Positions 18,199 through 30,135 of a DNA stretch of 64,000 nt are shown one piece after another (within the stretch, counting starts at the first letter, position 1; the number at the start of each line of letters is the position of its first letter). The stretch comes from Opitutia bacterium (GTDB taxonomy: Bacteria > Verrucomicrobiota > Verrucomicrobiia > Opitutales > Opitutaceae). The position numbers and the translations under genes were made by a program. Under the pieces are notes generated by a model. That model worked only from the letters and a program-made list of their open reading frames with translations. It ran no database searches and had not been told where the DNA came from. The stretch covers positions 62,001-126,000 of the forward strand of contig JACPIS010000010.1 of the NCBI GenBank assembly GCA_016187925.1, written 5' to 3'.

Positions 18199-18233
18199 AA
18201 TCCGCCCGGGTGCAGAGCCTCGGCGGATTTTTT
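18199..18233 (+). terminator. Rho-independent terminator after the MocR operon
   Basis: AATCCGCC (18199-18206) pairs with GGCGGATT (18222-18229) and six T residues run from 18228 to 18233. It ends the MocR plus small-ORF transcript. Confidence 0.75.
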
Positions 18234-18327
18234 GCGCCCGGCTCAGCCGGAACAAGGCAGGGTATCCCGTGCTGCGGAGTGGAAACCGTGAAACCGAATG
18301 ACGTAGGGGTGCGGCTTGACCGCCCCC

Positions 18328-18348
18328 AGGCGTCGTCGAGCGACGCCT
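18328..18348. repeat. Perfect hairpin downstream of the hybrid kinase
   Basis: AGGCGTCG and CGACGCCT pair around a TCGAG loop. It lies 24 bp beyond the stop of the minus-strand hybrid kinase. No T-run follows on that strand, so it is at best a weak terminator; it may instead be part of an interspersed intergenic repeat. Confidence 0.35.
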
Positions 18349-18372
18349 CTGACGCAACTGCCTGCGTCCGGC

Positions 18373-20814
<2,442 letters not shown>

Positions 20815-20892
20815 GATCCGACGTAGGAGAGTATCGGATTTTCGCGGCCCGGCTTGAGGGCAATGCCCCCCGCAGGACCGCCGCGCGCCGAT

Positions 20893-22869
20893 TTACTGGT
20901 CGATGAAATGCGCCTCCGAGGCGTGGCCGTTGGTGCCGCTCTCGACCGGCACCGGGGCGCTGGAGCGCTTGGGCGCGTCGAGGCGGTTGATGACCGGCGT
21001 GATGACGGCCGCCGAGCCGGCGCGCTTCGGCGCGACGGGCGCCGGCTTGGCGTGCGGCTCCACGGCGGCCGCGGTCCCGCGGGCCTGGCCATGCACCATG
21101 CGCATGAGTTCGCCGACGGCGAGCTTGACCTGGGCGGACTGCGATTGCAGTTCGCCGGCGGAGCTCGCGGCCTGCTGTGCGAGCCCGGCGTTGGACTGGG
21201 TGATCTGATCCATGCCGGCGACGGCCTGGTTGAGCTGGGTGATGCCCTCGCTCTGCTCGTGCGAGGCGGTGGCGATGCCGCCGACCATCTCGTCGAGCTG
21301 GCGGATGCGCTCGACGATGGCGTCGAGGCTGGAGGCGACCTGGCCGCTGATGGCGACGCCCTGCTGGCTCTTCTCGGAGGCGTCCTCGATCTTGGCGGCG
21401 GTCTCCTTGGCGGCCTGGGCGGAGCGCTGCGCGAGGCTGCGGACCTCCTCGGCGACGACGGCGAAACCGGCGCCGGCCTCGCCCGCGCGGGCGGCTTCGA
21501 CGGCGGCGTTCAGCGCGAGGATGTTCGTCTGGAAGGCGATCTCGTCGATGGTCTTGATGATCTTGGAAATCTCGGAGCTCGACGACTGGATGGCGGTCAT
21601 GGCGCCCTTCATGGCGGCCATGTCGCGCGCGCCGGCGTCGGCGGTGGAGCGGGCCTCGGCGGCGAGCGTCTTGGCGGACTGGGCGCTCTCGGAGTTGCGC
21701 GAGGTCATGCTGGCCATCTCGTGCAGCGAGGCGCTGCTCTCCTCGAGCGAGGCGGCCTGGCGGCTGGCGCCGTCGGCCATGGATTGGGAGACCTCGGCGA
21801 CGGTGAGCGCGGCGCTGTGGGTCTGCGCGGACTCGGAGGCGAGCTCGTCGGCGATCTTGGAAATGGGCTTGGTGATGCTGCGGATGACGAACCACGCGGC
21901 GAGGATGCCGAGCAAGGTGCCGCCGACGGTGCAGCTGAGCACGAGGAATTCGTTGGTCTTCTGCTCGGCGCGCATGCGCGTCTCCAGGTCGCCCTGGAAC
22001 TGCATCACGGATTCCCGGACGCGGCCGAGGGCGGCGGTGAACTGCGGGGCGATCTGGTTGAGCTGGAGGCCGATGAGGTCGTTGCGCTCGTGCTTGAGGT
22101 CGATGATGGCCTGCAACGCGGCGGTGTAGGCGCCCGAGGCGGTGTTGAGCGCGACGAGGAGCTTGTCCTTGTCCTCATCCTTCAGGGAGGCGTCCATCTT
22201 CACGAGTTCCTGCTGGTCTTTCTGGAGCTTCTCGATGGAGGCGGTGACGGACTTGATGCCCTGCTGGGCGGACTCGGCGAAATCCTCGCGCGAAGTGAGG
22301 AGGAAGGAATTCGCGAGGCTGCTGCACTCGAAGTAGGCCTTGAGCGCGCTGGAGACCTTGAAGGCGCCGTTCATGTCGCCGTTGCTCTTCGCGTCGGAGA
22401 GGATCTTCTGCATGCCCTTGGCCAGCTCCTCGCCCTGCGGGGTGAGCTGGTCGCGGACGACGGTGTCGAGCTTGGTGGTGTTGTCGACGACGCGCTGGAA
22501 GGACTGATCGTACTTGGTGAGGAGTTTGCCGGCCTCGCCGAGCTGGGCGGAGCGGGCGGGATCGGTGACGATCTTCGCGGCGGCGGCCAGGCCCTGGTCG
22601 AGTTTCTGCTTCGCCTCGTGGTAAGCCTTGGCGTTGGCGGCGGTGCCGACGGCGAGGAACTCGTTCACGTGCAGCTTCAGCTCGAGCATGGAGGACTCGA
22701 GCGTGGCGGCGGTGTTGGTCTCCTGCGCGCTGCCGGCGTACTGGCTGAGCTTGCGCCCCGAGGCGCCAAGCGCGAACCAAGCGGTGCCGGCCACGGTGCC
22801 GAGCAACACGAACACGAGGGTGAAACCGAGCGCGATACGGCGCCCGATGGTCAGGGATCCTGGGGACAT
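20893..22869 (-). CDS. Methyl-accepting chemotaxis protein
   Basis: The ATG at 22869 gives 658 residues ([11 protein letters not shown]...). A first membrane helix (about 10-32) is followed by a long helical periplasmic sensor domain (about 35-310), a second helix ([20 protein letters not shown]), HAMP-like [12 protein letters not shown], and the signalling hairpin whose tip is [20 protein letters not shown] (20 residues). There is no NWETF-type CheR tether at the C-terminus, which ends in HFIDQ. It would report to CheA/CheW, not found here; cheR and cheB lie 39 kb away in the window. The C-rich leader CCCCAGCCTCCCT precedes the ATG. Confidence 0.93.
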   Translation of the reverse strand: MSPGSLTIGRRIALGFTLVFVLLGTVAGTAWFALGASGRKLSQYAGSAQETNTAATLESSMLELKLHVNEFLAVGTAANAKAYHEAKQKLDQGLAAAAKIVTDPARSAQLGEAGKLLTKYDQSFQRVVDNTTKLDTVVRDQLTPQGEELAKGMQKILSDAKSNGDMNGAFKVSSALKAYFECSSLANSFLLTSREDFAESAQQGIKSVTASIEKLQKDQQELVKMDASLKDEDKDKLLVALNTASGAYTAALQAIIDLKHERNDLIGLQLNQIAPQFTAALGRVRESVMQFQGDLETRMRAEQKTNEFLVLSCTVGGTLLGILAAWFVIRSITKPISKIADELASESAQTHSAALTVAEVSQSMADGASRQAASLEESSASLHEMASMTSRNSESAQSAKTLAAEARSTADAGARDMAAMKGAMTAIQSSSSEISKIIKTIDEIAFQTNILALNAAVEAARAGEAGAGFAVVAEEVRSLAQRSAQAAKETAAKIEDASEKSQQGVAISGQVASSLDAIVERIRQLDEMVGGIATASHEQSEGITQLNQAVAGMDQITQSNAGLAQQAASSAGELQSQSAQVKLAVGELMRMVHGQARGTAAAVEPHAKPAPVAPKRAGSAAVITPVINRLDAPKRSSAPVPVESGTNGHASEAHFIDQ

Positions 22870-22901
22870 AGGGAGGCTGGGGTTAAGAAGACCGGATGGG
22901 C

Positions 22902-23249
22902 TCAGTCGTCCGAAACGCTGAACTGAATCGGCAGGCTGACGCGGATGGCCACGGCGGCGCCGCCCTTCTTGGCGGGCTTGAATTTCCATTTGCGCACCGC
23001 CTCGATGGCCGGCTGCGAGAAAGCCTCGTTGCTGGCTTTTTCGACCTTGGGCTCCTGGACGTTGCCCTTTTCGTCGATGAGGCAGCTGATGGTGACAACG
23101 CCCGAGGTGCCCTCACGGCGCATCTCGACCGGGAATTTCGGAGCCACGGTGCGCACGGGCACGGGCGGCTCCATCGCATCATCCGCGCGCGCCACCACCG
23201 AGCCGAGGGCGAGCGCAGCCGACAGGAATAGAATGATTTTGGTTTTCAT
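22902..23249 (-). CDS. Periplasmic TonB C-terminal domain protein
   Basis: This 115-residue protein has a signal peptide ([22 protein letters not shown]) and one TonB-C domain: [33 protein letters not shown] and [13 protein letters not shown]. It has no N-terminal anchor helix or proline-rich spacer beyond the signal sequence, so it is not a conventional TonB. It lies 32 bp upstream of the chemoreceptor gene on the same strand. Role unknown. Confidence 0.82.
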   Translation of the reverse strand: MKTKIILFLSAALALGSVVARADDAMEPPVPVRTVAPKFPVEMRREGTSGVVTISCLIDEKGNVQEPKVEKASNEAFSQPAIEAVRKWKFKPAKKGGAAVAIRVSLPIQFSVSDD

Positions 23250-23577
23250 GACTGCAGCAACATCATCGGCGTGCGCTGCCAGCGATTTAGCGGAAAATCG
23301 TTCACCCAGAATTCACCCCAGACGCATCGCCCCCGGTGGACGGGCGGCCGGGGCGGCCCGGGCTCCCCTCTCCATCGGCGCAGGGGCTGGCCGGCTGAAC
23401 CGGAGCGAGAACCATGACACGAAAAAAAATCTCTCAAGCGCCGCCGCCTCCGTGCCGATGCAAGGGATTTTCCCCGTTGAAAAGCACCCCCTTCCCCCTT
23501 CCTCCGTCGATTCCGCGCCGCGTGCGGCTTAAGGTTTGCTCCTTAGTTGGCCGGACATTTTAGTGGCCATTCACCCC
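23250..23577. other. Divergent intergenic region (TonB-C protein / multi-PAS kinase)
   Basis: No gene is supported in these 328 bp. The region is C-rich with several runs (CCCCCTTCCCCC near 23487) and a short A-run (23421-23428). It must hold promoters for both divergent genes but I see no recognisable -35/-10 or -24/-12 pair, and no riboswitch I can name. Confidence 0.4.
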
Positions 23578-26500
23578 ATGACTCTTGAGAGCAAATTGAG
23601 CCAGTTTGCCGGCTGGTGCGCGACCGCCAGCGGTGTCTTCGGACTCATCGGTCTGGGCGGTTGGATCACCCAAATGCCGCTGCTGCGCAGCGTGCATCCC
23701 GACTGGCCGGCCATGCCGCCCGCGGTGGCCGCCGGCCTGCTGCTCTCGGCGCTCGCGGTGCACCTGCTGCGTCCCGCTGCGCCCCGCGGGGTCGTCGTGC
23801 TCGGGCACGTGCTCGCCGCGGTGGTCACGCTGTTCTCGCTCGGCAGCCTGATCGCGGAGGTCGTCGGGACCGAGTGGCACCTCGGGGCCGTCGTCCTGCC
23901 CGTCGCTCCGAACGCCGCCGTGTCGCTGTTGCTCGCGGGTCTCGGGTTGCACAGTCTCGGCCTGCCGTGCCGGCCGTGGTTCAATCTCTCCGTCTGGTTC
24001 GGCCTCATCATCACCGGCGTGGGCCTGCTGTCGGAGGTCAACTTCCTCCTGCCCGTGCCGCGCATGGCCGAGGACGCCGTGTCGCTGCACACCGCCGCCG
24101 CGCTGTTTTTTCTCGGCCTCGGCCTGACGACGATGCGCCTCGGCCGCGGCTTCCTCGATGCGCTCACCCGGGGCAATCCGCTCAAACGCCCCGATTTCCG
24201 GCTGCTCGCGCTCGTGCTGGCCCTGCCGGTGATTCTCTACGTGGTGGAGATCCGCTGGCTGTTCCCCACCGATCCTGCAATGCACGGCCGGCTCGCGCTT
24301 CTGACCGTCGCCTACACCGTCATCCTGCTCCGCGTGGTTTTCATCTCCGTGCTGCGGCTGGAGAAACTCGAGCTGGAAAAAAAGGAATCCGAGGCCGAGC
24401 GCGACCACCTGCTCCAGCGCCTGCAACAGCAGGCCGCCAACCTCCAGACCGAGGTCGCCTCGCGCACCACCGAGCTGCTCACCGCACACGAGCGCCTGCA
24501 GCTCGCCCTGCGCTCCGGCGGTTTTGGCGTCTGGGACTGGGACATGGTCACCGACGTGCAGCATTGGGACGACCGGCAGTGCGCGCTCTACGGCATACCG
24601 CCCGGCGAATACGACGGCCGCCGCGAGACCTGGCTCAACCGCATCCATCCCGACGACCGCGCCCGCATCGAGGCCCTCAAGGACGAGCTTCTCGTCGAGG
24701 GTACCAACGCCGATTACGAATACCGCATCGTCCTCCCCGACGGCCACGTCACCCACATCGCCGCCCACAGCACCATCTACCGCGACGCCCAGGGCCGCCC
24801 GCTCCGCCAAGTCGGCCTGAACCGCGACATCACCCCGGACCGCGAGCACGAGAACGCCGTCACCGCCCTGAACGAACGCCTGCAGTTCGTGCTTAATGCC
24901 ACCGGCTACGGCGTCTGGGAATACGAGTACGCCACCGATCAGCTCCGCTGGGACGACCACCTGCTCGAGATGTACGGCCTGCCGCGCGGCCAGCTCGCCG
25001 GCGGCATCAAGGACTGGCACGAACGCATCCACCCCGACGATCGCGCCCGCATCGTGGCCGAGGCCGACGCGGCGATCGCCGGCCAGCAGACGCAACTCGA
25101 CCAGCAGTTCCGCATCGTGCGGCCCGACGGCGTCGTCCGCTTCATCTCCGCGCGCGGCTACCTCATGCGCAACACCGACGGCACGCCGCAGCGCATGATC
25201 GGTTTCGACAACGACATCACCAACGAGCTCGAGCTGCGCGAGGAGCTGCGCATCACCGAGGAGCGCTGGCGCCTCGCCCTCTCCAGCAACAACGACGGCG
25301 TGTGGGACTGGAACTTCGCCAACGGCGAGGTCTACCGCGACACCCGCTACGCCGAGATCATCGGCTACCGCCCCGAGGAACTCACCGTCGACCGCCACAT
25401 CTGGCAAAGCCTCGGGCACCCCGAGGACATCCCCGGCACCAACGCCGCGCTCGCCGCGCACCTCGACGGGCAGAAGCCCGTTTACCAGAGCGAATACCGC
25501 CTGCGCCACAAGGCCGGCTATTGGGTGTGGGTGCTCGACCGCGGCAAGGTCATCGCCCGCGACGCCAAGGGCCAGGCACTGCGCATGGTCGGCACGCAGA
25601 CCGACATCACCGCCCGCAAGCTGCTCGAGGAGCGCCTGCGCCACGGCGAGGAAATGTCGCTCCAGCTCGGCCGCCTCGCGCAGATCGGCGCCTGGGAGTG
25701 GGACCTCACCACCACCCAGCTCACGTGGTCGCCCGAGATGTTCCGCATCCACGAGGTCGAGCTCGGCTACGAGCCCACGCTCGCCAAGTCGCTCGAGTTT
25801 TATCCGCCGCACGCCAAGAACACCCTGTCCGAGGCGCTGCAAAACGCCGTGCGCACCGGCACCGGCTTCGATCTCGAGCTCCCCTTCACCACCGGCCGCA
25901 GCCACAAGCTCTGGGTGCGCGTCCTCGGCCGCGCCGAGGTCAAGGACGGCCACGCCATCCGCGTCTACGGCGCGTTCCAGGACATCACCGGCCGGCGCGA
26001 CGCCGAGGAGATGCGCCGCCAGCTCGAAGGCCAGCTCTTCCAGGCGCAGAAGATGGAGACGCTCGGCACGCTCGCCGGCGGCATCGCCCACGATTTCAAC
26101 AACCTCCTCACCGGCATCCTCGGCTACCAGGACCTCGCGCTCGACACGCTCCCCGAGGGCGACCAGGCCCGCAACTACCTTGGCGCCGCGCGCGAGGCCA
26201 GCATGCGCGCCCGCGAGCTCATCGACCAGATCCTCACGTTCTCCCGCCAGGCCGGCAGCGAGAAGGTGCCCGTCAACCTCGGCCAGCTCGTCGAGGACGC
26301 CCGCCGCTTCCTCCGCGCCACCGTGCCCGCCACCATCCGCATCGAGGTCGACATCGCCCCCGACTGCGGCCGCGTGCTGGCCGACGCCACGCAGCTGCAC
26401 CAGGTGTTGCTCAACCTCGGCTCCAACGCCGCGCACGCCATGCGCTCCACCGGCGGCACCATGCGCCTCACGCTGGCGCCCGTCGTGCTCGACGACGCCG

Positions 26501-27198
26501 AGGCCGCCGCGCTCAACCACCTCGAGGCCGGCCGCTACCTGAAGCTCTCGTTCAGCGACACCGGCCACGGCATGGACGAGGAGACGCGCAAGCGCATCTT
26601 CGACCCGTTCTTCACCACCAAGGAGGTCGGCCAGGGCACGGGCCTCGGCCTCTCCGTCGTACACGGCATCATCCAGGCGCACCGCGGCACCATCACGGTC
26701 GACAGCGCGCCCGGCCACGGCGCCACCTTCACGCTCTACTTCCCCATCGCCCAGGCCGAGCAGATCGAGCAGGCCATCGTCGACACCGCCATGCCCCGCG
26801 GCTCCGGCGAACTCATCGCCGTGGTCGACGACGAGGACATCGTCCGCAGCTTCGCCCAGATGGCGCTGGAAAAGATCGGCTACCGCGTGGCCGCGTTCGA
26901 CTCGCCGGCGCAATGCCTCGAGGCGCTCCGCCGCTCGCCGGACGACTTCACGCTCCTGCTCACCGACCAGACCATGCCCGTGATGAAAGGCATCGAGCTC
27001 GCCGCCGAGGTCCGCACCGTCGCCGCGCAACTGCCCGTCGTGATCATGTCCGGCTACTTCTCCCGCATCTCGCCCGACAAGCTCGCCCAGCTCGGCCACG
27101 TGGCGCTGCTCTCGAAGCCCTTCACCAACGAGGAACTCGCCCGCACCGTCCACCGCGCCATCCGCCCCGACAGCGCGAACAGCAAGCCGCCCTTCTGA
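23578..27198 (+). CDS. Membrane hybrid histidine kinase with four PAS domains
   Basis: The ATG at 23578 gives 1206 residues; upstream codons in frame use a TTG start and are unlikely. About eight N-terminal membrane helices (to about residue 260) form an integral-membrane sensor; a coiled coil and four PAS_3-type domains follow (FGVWDWDMVTD, YGVWEYEYATD, DGVWDWNFANG, IGAWEWDLTTT). Then comes HisKA with H838 in LAGGIAHDFNNLL, HATPase_c (GHGMDEETRKRIFDPFFTTK in part) and a C-terminal receiver (AVVDDEDIVRS, LLLTDQTMPVMKG). The kinase core is of the NtrB/FixL-like GGIAHDFNN class. Its partner is not adjacent. Confidence 0.92.
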   Translation: MTLESKLSQFAGWCATASGVFGLIGLGGWITQMPLLRSVHPDWPAMPPAVAAGLLLSALAVHLLRPAAPRGVVVLGHVLAAVVTLFSLGSLIAEVVGTEWHLGAVVLPVAPNAAVSLLLAGLGLHSLGLPCRPWFNLSVWFGLIITGVGLLSEVNFLLPVPRMAEDAVSLHTAAALFFLGLGLTTMRLGRGFLDALTRGNPLKRPDFRLLALVLALPVILYVVEIRWLFPTDPAMHGRLALLTVAYTVILLRVVFISVLRLEKLELEKKESEAERDHLLQRLQQQAANLQTEVASRTTELLTAHERLQLALRSGGFGVWDWDMVTDVQHWDDRQCALYGIPPGEYDGRRETWLNRIHPDDRARIEALKDELLVEGTNADYEYRIVLPDGHVTHIAAHSTIYRDAQGRPLRQVGLNRDITPDREHENAVTALNERLQFVLNATGYGVWEYEYATDQLRWDDHLLEMYGLPRGQLAGGIKDWHERIHPDDRARIVAEADAAIAGQQTQLDQQFRIVRPDGVVRFISARGYLMRNTDGTPQRMIGFDNDITNELELREELRITEERWRLALSSNNDGVWDWNFANGEVYRDTRYAEIIGYRPEELTVDRHIWQSLGHPEDIPGTNAALAAHLDGQKPVYQSEYRLRHKAGYWVWVLDRGKVIARDAKGQALRMVGTQTDITARKLLEERLRHGEEMSLQLGRLAQIGAWEWDLTTTQLTWSPEMFRIHEVELGYEPTLAKSLEFYPPHAKNTLSEALQNAVRTGTGFDLELPFTTGRSHKLWVRVLGRAEVKDGHAIRVYGAFQDITGRRDAEEMRRQLEGQLFQAQKMETLGTLAGGIAHDFNNLLTGILGYQDLALDTLPEGDQARNYLGAAREASMRARELIDQILTFSRQAGSEKVPVNLGQLVEDARRFLRATVPATIRIEVDIAPDCGRVLADATQLHQVLLNLGSNAAHAMRSTGGTMRLTLAPVVLDDAEAAALNHLEAGRYLKLSFSDTGHGMDEETRKRIFDPFFTTKEVGQGTGLGLSVVHGIIQAHRGTITVDSAPGHGATFTLYFPIAQAEQIEQAIVDTAMPRGSGELIAVVDDEDIVRSFAQMALEKIGYRVAAFDSPAQCLEALRRSPDDFTLLLTDQTMPVMKGIELAAEVRTVAAQLPVVIMSGYFSRISPDKLAQLGHVALLSKPFTNEELARTVHRAIRPDSANSKPPF

Positions 27199-27301
27199 GC
27201 GGAGGCGCAGGCGCCACATCCACCGCCTTCTCTGACCCCCATTGCTTTTTTTGCTTTGTGCCCCATCGTGCCTGATCACAATCGATCCAAGAAAGGCCCG
27301 C

Positions 27302-27823
27302 ATGACCACAGTCACCTATTCCGTTGCCTCAAGTATTGACGGCTACATCGCGACTGAGGCGGGCAGCGTTGATTGGCTCACGCCTTTCCAGACAGGCGAA
27401 GATCGTGGCTTCCTTGAGTTCTATTCTTCCGTCGGTGCATTGCTTATGGGCCGCCGCGCTTACGAGTTCGCGCTTACAGCGCCGGCATGGCCGAGTCCCG
27501 ATAAACTTACTTGGGTTTTCACGCAACGGCCACTGCGTGTCATTCATCCAAGCATTACGCTGACGTCGGATTCTCCTGCTGGCGTGATGCGTGCTCTCGC
27601 CGCAAAGAAGATCAAGCACGCGTGGCTGATGGGTGGTGGTAGGCTTGCGGCGTCCTTTCGGAGCGAAGGACTGATCTCCCGATACGTAATCTCAGTTATG
27701 CCCGTTCTATTGGGGCGTGGAATCCCGCTCTTTGAACCGGATGGCAAGTTGGAGGCTTTGACACTCGTAAGCGCAGTGCCGTTCAAAGGCGGAGTCGTCC
27801 AACTCACGTATGAAAAGACCTAA
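27302..27823 (+). CDS. Dihydrofolate reductase family (RibD C-terminal-like) protein
   Basis: The ATG at 27302 gives 173 residues: VTYSVASSIDGYIATEAGSV (family start), LLMGRRAYEF, and a nucleotide-binding strand with HAWLMGGGRLAASFRSEGL and PVLLGRGIPLFEP. The family covers riboflavin-type reductases and DHFR-like oxidoreductases; the specific reaction is unknown. Codon use is visibly less GC-biased than in neighbours, which suggests recent acquisition. Confidence 0.85.
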   Translation: MTTVTYSVASSIDGYIATEAGSVDWLTPFQTGEDRGFLEFYSSVGALLMGRRAYEFALTAPAWPSPDKLTWVFTQRPLRVIHPSITLTSDSPAGVMRALAAKKIKHAWLMGGGRLAASFRSEGLISRYVISVMPVLLGRGIPLFEPDGKLEALTLVSAVPFKGGVVQLTYEKT

Positions 27824-27994
27824 CTCCAGCCGCCAGTGCCAACACGCGGAAACGGGACGTGACTCGTACGAACCGCCTCCGCTCAGCATTGCCAACCATC
27901 CATCCTCTTTCGGCAAGGCTACGGCAGACAAGAAAACCCTCATTCTCCACTCGCCCACGCGCGGCACATCTTTGACTCCAAGCCTTCCATTCTC

Positions 27995-28348
27995 ATGACC
28001 ACAAAACACCGGATTTTCACGACGAGCTTTGCGAGCGTCTATCCCTACTATGTCGCCAAGGCGGAGAAAAAGGGGCGCACGAAGTCAGAGGTCGATGCCA
28101 TCATTTGCTGGCTGACGGGCTACACGCCGCGGGCGTTGGAGGGACAATTGAAAAAGCAGAAGGACTTTGAAACCTTCTTCAAGGAGGCTCCCAAGCTGAA
28201 TCCTTCCCGAACCTTGATCAAAGGGGTGATTTGCGGCGTGCGCGTGGAGGACATTCAGGAGCCGACGATGCGGGAAATACGCTACCTGGACAAATTGGTC
28301 GACGAATTGGCCAAGGGGAAGGCGATGGACAAGATTTTGCGGGCCTAA
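27995..28348 (+). CDS. DUF2200 family protein
   Basis: This 117-residue basic protein matches the DUF2200 pattern: [20 protein letters not shown] (20 residues), [18 protein letters not shown] and [12 protein letters not shown]. Function is unknown. With the DHFR-like gene it forms a small less GC-rich island between a kinase and a repeat-rich gap. Confidence 0.85.
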   Translation: MTTKHRIFTTSFASVYPYYVAKAEKKGRTKSEVDAIICWLTGYTPRALEGQLKKQKDFETFFKEAPKLNPSRTLIKGVICGVRVEDIQEPTMREIRYLDKLVDELAKGKAMDKILRA

Positions 28349-28503
28349 CGAGCAGGAACGGAACAAAACGGGGCAGGCCGCGACGTTCTGGAAGCTGGAG
28401 CCGGGGCGCCCTCGCCCCGGGTCTCGGGCGAACGCGGCGAGGGCGCGCCTCCAGGAAGGCGTCACGGGACCGTGGGCGTGGCGCTCGGCTGGATTGCTGC
28501 GTC

Positions 28504-28532
28504 GCGGCTCGGCGGGGACGCCTCGCCCTACC
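28504..28532. repeat. 29-bp direct repeat, copy 1
   Basis: Identical over 29 bp to 28639-28667, 135 bp away. The sequence is GC-rich and non-coding; it contains GGCGGGG and CGCCTCGCCC, which can partly fold. Confidence 0.8.
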
Positions 28533-28638
28533 GCACCATGCTCCGCAGGTTTCAGCCATCCGCGGTCATCCGCGTAATCCGCGGGCAATCTCTGCCGGCT
28601 CTCCCCTTTCGTGTCGTTCGTGTGTTTCGTGGTGCCAT

Positions 28639-28667
28639 GCGGCTCGGCGGGGACGCCTCGCCCTACC
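28639..28667. repeat. 29-bp direct repeat, copy 2
   Basis: Identical over 29 bp to 28504-28532. A degenerate third copy begins near 28745. Confidence 0.8.
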
Positions 28668-28785
28668 TTTTGCGGCGACGCGCGGTGAGTTGTGGCGTCG
28701 GGAAGGAACCGTTGCGCGCACTTTCGTGTGTTTCGTGGGGCCCTTCGGCTCGGCGGGGCCAGCCGCCCTGCACTCTCTTCCGCAC

Positions 28786-28818
28786 AAAAAGACCGCCGCG
28801 CGGTGAGGCGCGGCGGTC
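28786..28818 (-). terminator. Rho-independent terminator of fliC
   Basis: On the minus strand an 11-bp perfect stem (GACCGCCGCGC / GCGCGGCGGTC) with a 6-base loop is followed by five T residues. It lies 54 bp after the fliC stop codon and ends the flgF-to-fliC gene run. Confidence 0.85.
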
Positions 28819-28872
28819 CCGGCGGGGTGTTCTAGTGGTTGAGGCCCGTCTAAGGGGACGACTGCCTGAAAA

Positions 28873-29751
28873 TCAGCCTTGGAGCAGCTTGAGCACCGTG
28901 TTGGGGGTCTGGTTGGCCTGCGCCAACATGGCGGTGCCGGATTGCACGAGGATGTTGTACTTCGCCAGCTGCGTGGACTCGGAGGCCACGTCGACATCGC
29001 GGATGCGCGAGATGGCGGAGCTGAGATTCTCGAACTCGACCTGCAGCGTGGTGGCCGCGAGCTCGAGGCGCGACTGCGAGGCGCCGAGCGTGGCGCGCTC
29101 GCCGGCGATCTGCTGAATGGCGCCGGTGATGTCGGAGATGGCGGTGGCGGCGGTCAGGTTCAGCGAATAGACGCCGGAGCTGTCCTGCTGCACGACGCTG
29201 AGCATGGAGCTGGTGCGGAGATTGGACTCCTTGATGGTCATGCTCTGGCCGACGGCCTGGCCGATGGTGACGGTGAGGCCGGCGGCGTTGGGGCCGAAGA
29301 GGGTGATGCCGTTGAACGCGCCGAGGGGGGTGCTGATCGGGGTGGTGCCGCCGATCTCGGCGACGGTGCCGCCGACGGTGTCGCGCAACTGGTCCTGCAG
29401 GGCGGTGAACTCCTTTTGGTAAAGGGCGATGTCGGTCGTGTTCTTCGTCACGTCCTTCGCCAGGATGGCGAGCTCGGACATGCGGGAGAGGATCTTGGTC
29501 ATGCCGCCCATGAAACCGTCGGTGGTCTGCACGAAGGAGACGGCGTTCTGGACGTTGGTGGTGGCGGCCTTGACGCGCTTGTTCTGGGCGTCGAGTTTTT
29601 CGGACACGGCGAGGCCGGCGGCGTCGTCGGAGGGGTAGACGATCTTGGAGCCGGAGGAGAGGCGCGTCAGCGAGCGGCCGAGCATCTCCTGCGAGGTGTT
29701 GAGGTTGCGGGCGGCGGTGATGGCCTGGATGTTGGTATTGATGACACTCAT
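28873..29751 (-). CDS. fliC: Flagellin
   Basis: This 292-residue flagellin has the conserved N-terminal helix (MSVINTNIQAITAARNLNTS in full 20 residues; LTRLSSGSKI, DDAAGLAVSEKL) and C-terminal helix (ISRIRDVDVASESTQLAKYN, MLAQANQTPNTVLKLLQG). The middle is short, so the filament subunit has little beyond domains D0/D1. It is the last gene of the run fliW-csrA-fliC and is followed by a strong terminator. The leader has no Shine-Dalgarno sequence and no GGA, only a C-rich GCGCACCCCC before the ATG. It is the only flagellin gene in the window. Confidence 0.95.
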   Translation of the reverse strand: MSVINTNIQAITAARNLNTSQEMLGRSLTRLSSGSKIVYPSDDAAGLAVSEKLDAQNKRVKAATTNVQNAVSFVQTTDGFMGGMTKILSRMSELAILAKDVTKNTTDIALYQKEFTALQDQLRDTVGGTVAEIGGTTPISTPLGAFNGITLFGPNAAGLTVTIGQAVGQSMTIKESNLRTSSMLSVVQQDSSGVYSLNLTAATAISDITGAIQQIAGERATLGASQSRLELAATTLQVEFENLSSAISRIRDVDVASESTQLAKYNILVQSGTAMLAQANQTPNTVLKLLQG

Positions 29752-29780
29752 GGGGGTGCGCGGGTTTTAAGGTTGGGCGT

Positions 29781-30119
29781 TCAGGCCGCGGCGCCGGTGG
29801 GGCGGGCAGCGGGCTTGGCCCTTTCGACTGACTCAGGGCGGGCACCATCCATGGCGGGTTTGACCGGGCCGGAATCCTTGGCCCGGGTGATCTTGGGAAG
29901 GGGGGGCAAACCGGGCAGCGCCGTGGCCGCGGAGGGCTTGAAGGCGGCGGCCTGGTTGGTGGCGGCGATCGTGGTGTGCACTTCCTTGCGGAAGATGGGC
30001 ACCTCGCGCGGCGCGATGATTCCGATCTTCACCACATCGCCGTCGATGCGGTTGATCCGGATCTCGATGCCATCGCCGATGACGATGGCTTCGTTGGCTT
30101 TTCGGGAAAGGACGAGCAT
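29781..30119 (-). CDS. csrA: Carbon storage regulator CsrA with a C-terminal extension
   Basis: Residues 1-50 are a standard CsrA fold ([36 protein letters not shown]). About 60 further residues, rich in Ala, Pro and Lys, extend the protein to 112, compared with about 60-70 in most CsrA proteins. CsrA is an RNA-binding translational regulator that recognises GGA motifs. It lies 16 bp after fliW and 29 bp before fliC, the typical fliW-csrA-flagellin arrangement in which FliW sequesters CsrA. Confidence 0.93.
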   Translation of the reverse strand: MLVLSRKANEAIVIGDGIEIRINRIDGDVVKIGIIAPREVPIFRKEVHTTIAATNQAAAFKPSAATALPGLPPLPKITRAKDSGPVKPAMDGARPESVERAKPAARPTGAAA

Positions 30120-30135
30120 GGCGGGGTGCTCCGGT

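Larger units (their letters stand above)
28349..28872. repeat. Mosaic of short intergenic repeats
   Basis: These 524 bp carry no convincing gene. They hold two identical 29-bp copies (28504-28532 and 28639-28667, both starting GCGGCTCGGCGGGG), a degenerate third copy from about 28745, two identical 16-bp copies of TTCGTGTGTTTCGTGG (28617-28632, 28723-28738), a CCGCGG-rich internally repeated stretch (about 28559-28585), and an inverted element with GGCGCCCTCGCCCC and GGCGAGGGCGCGCC (about 28407-28452). The last part is the fliC terminator. Confidence 0.7.

Noticed and set aside
16329-18200. Minus-strand open frame extending the DoxX gene back over the MocR gene.
   Set aside because: It is antisense to a well-supported regulator gene and has no DoxX-like sequence.
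23330-23420. A GC-rich fold that might be a riboswitch before the multi-PAS kinase.
   Set aside because: I could not match it to a cyclic-di-GMP, cobalamin or other known aptamer core.
23560-27315. A minus-strand open frame of more than 1200 codons opposite the multi-PAS kinase.
   Set aside because: Antisense shadow; no domains, low-complexity composition.
28404-28452. Possible CRISPR-like or rRNA-like structure in the repeat mosaic.
   Set aside because: There are only two exact copies of any unit, spacing is irregular and no cas gene is nearby; it fits interspersed intergenic repeats.
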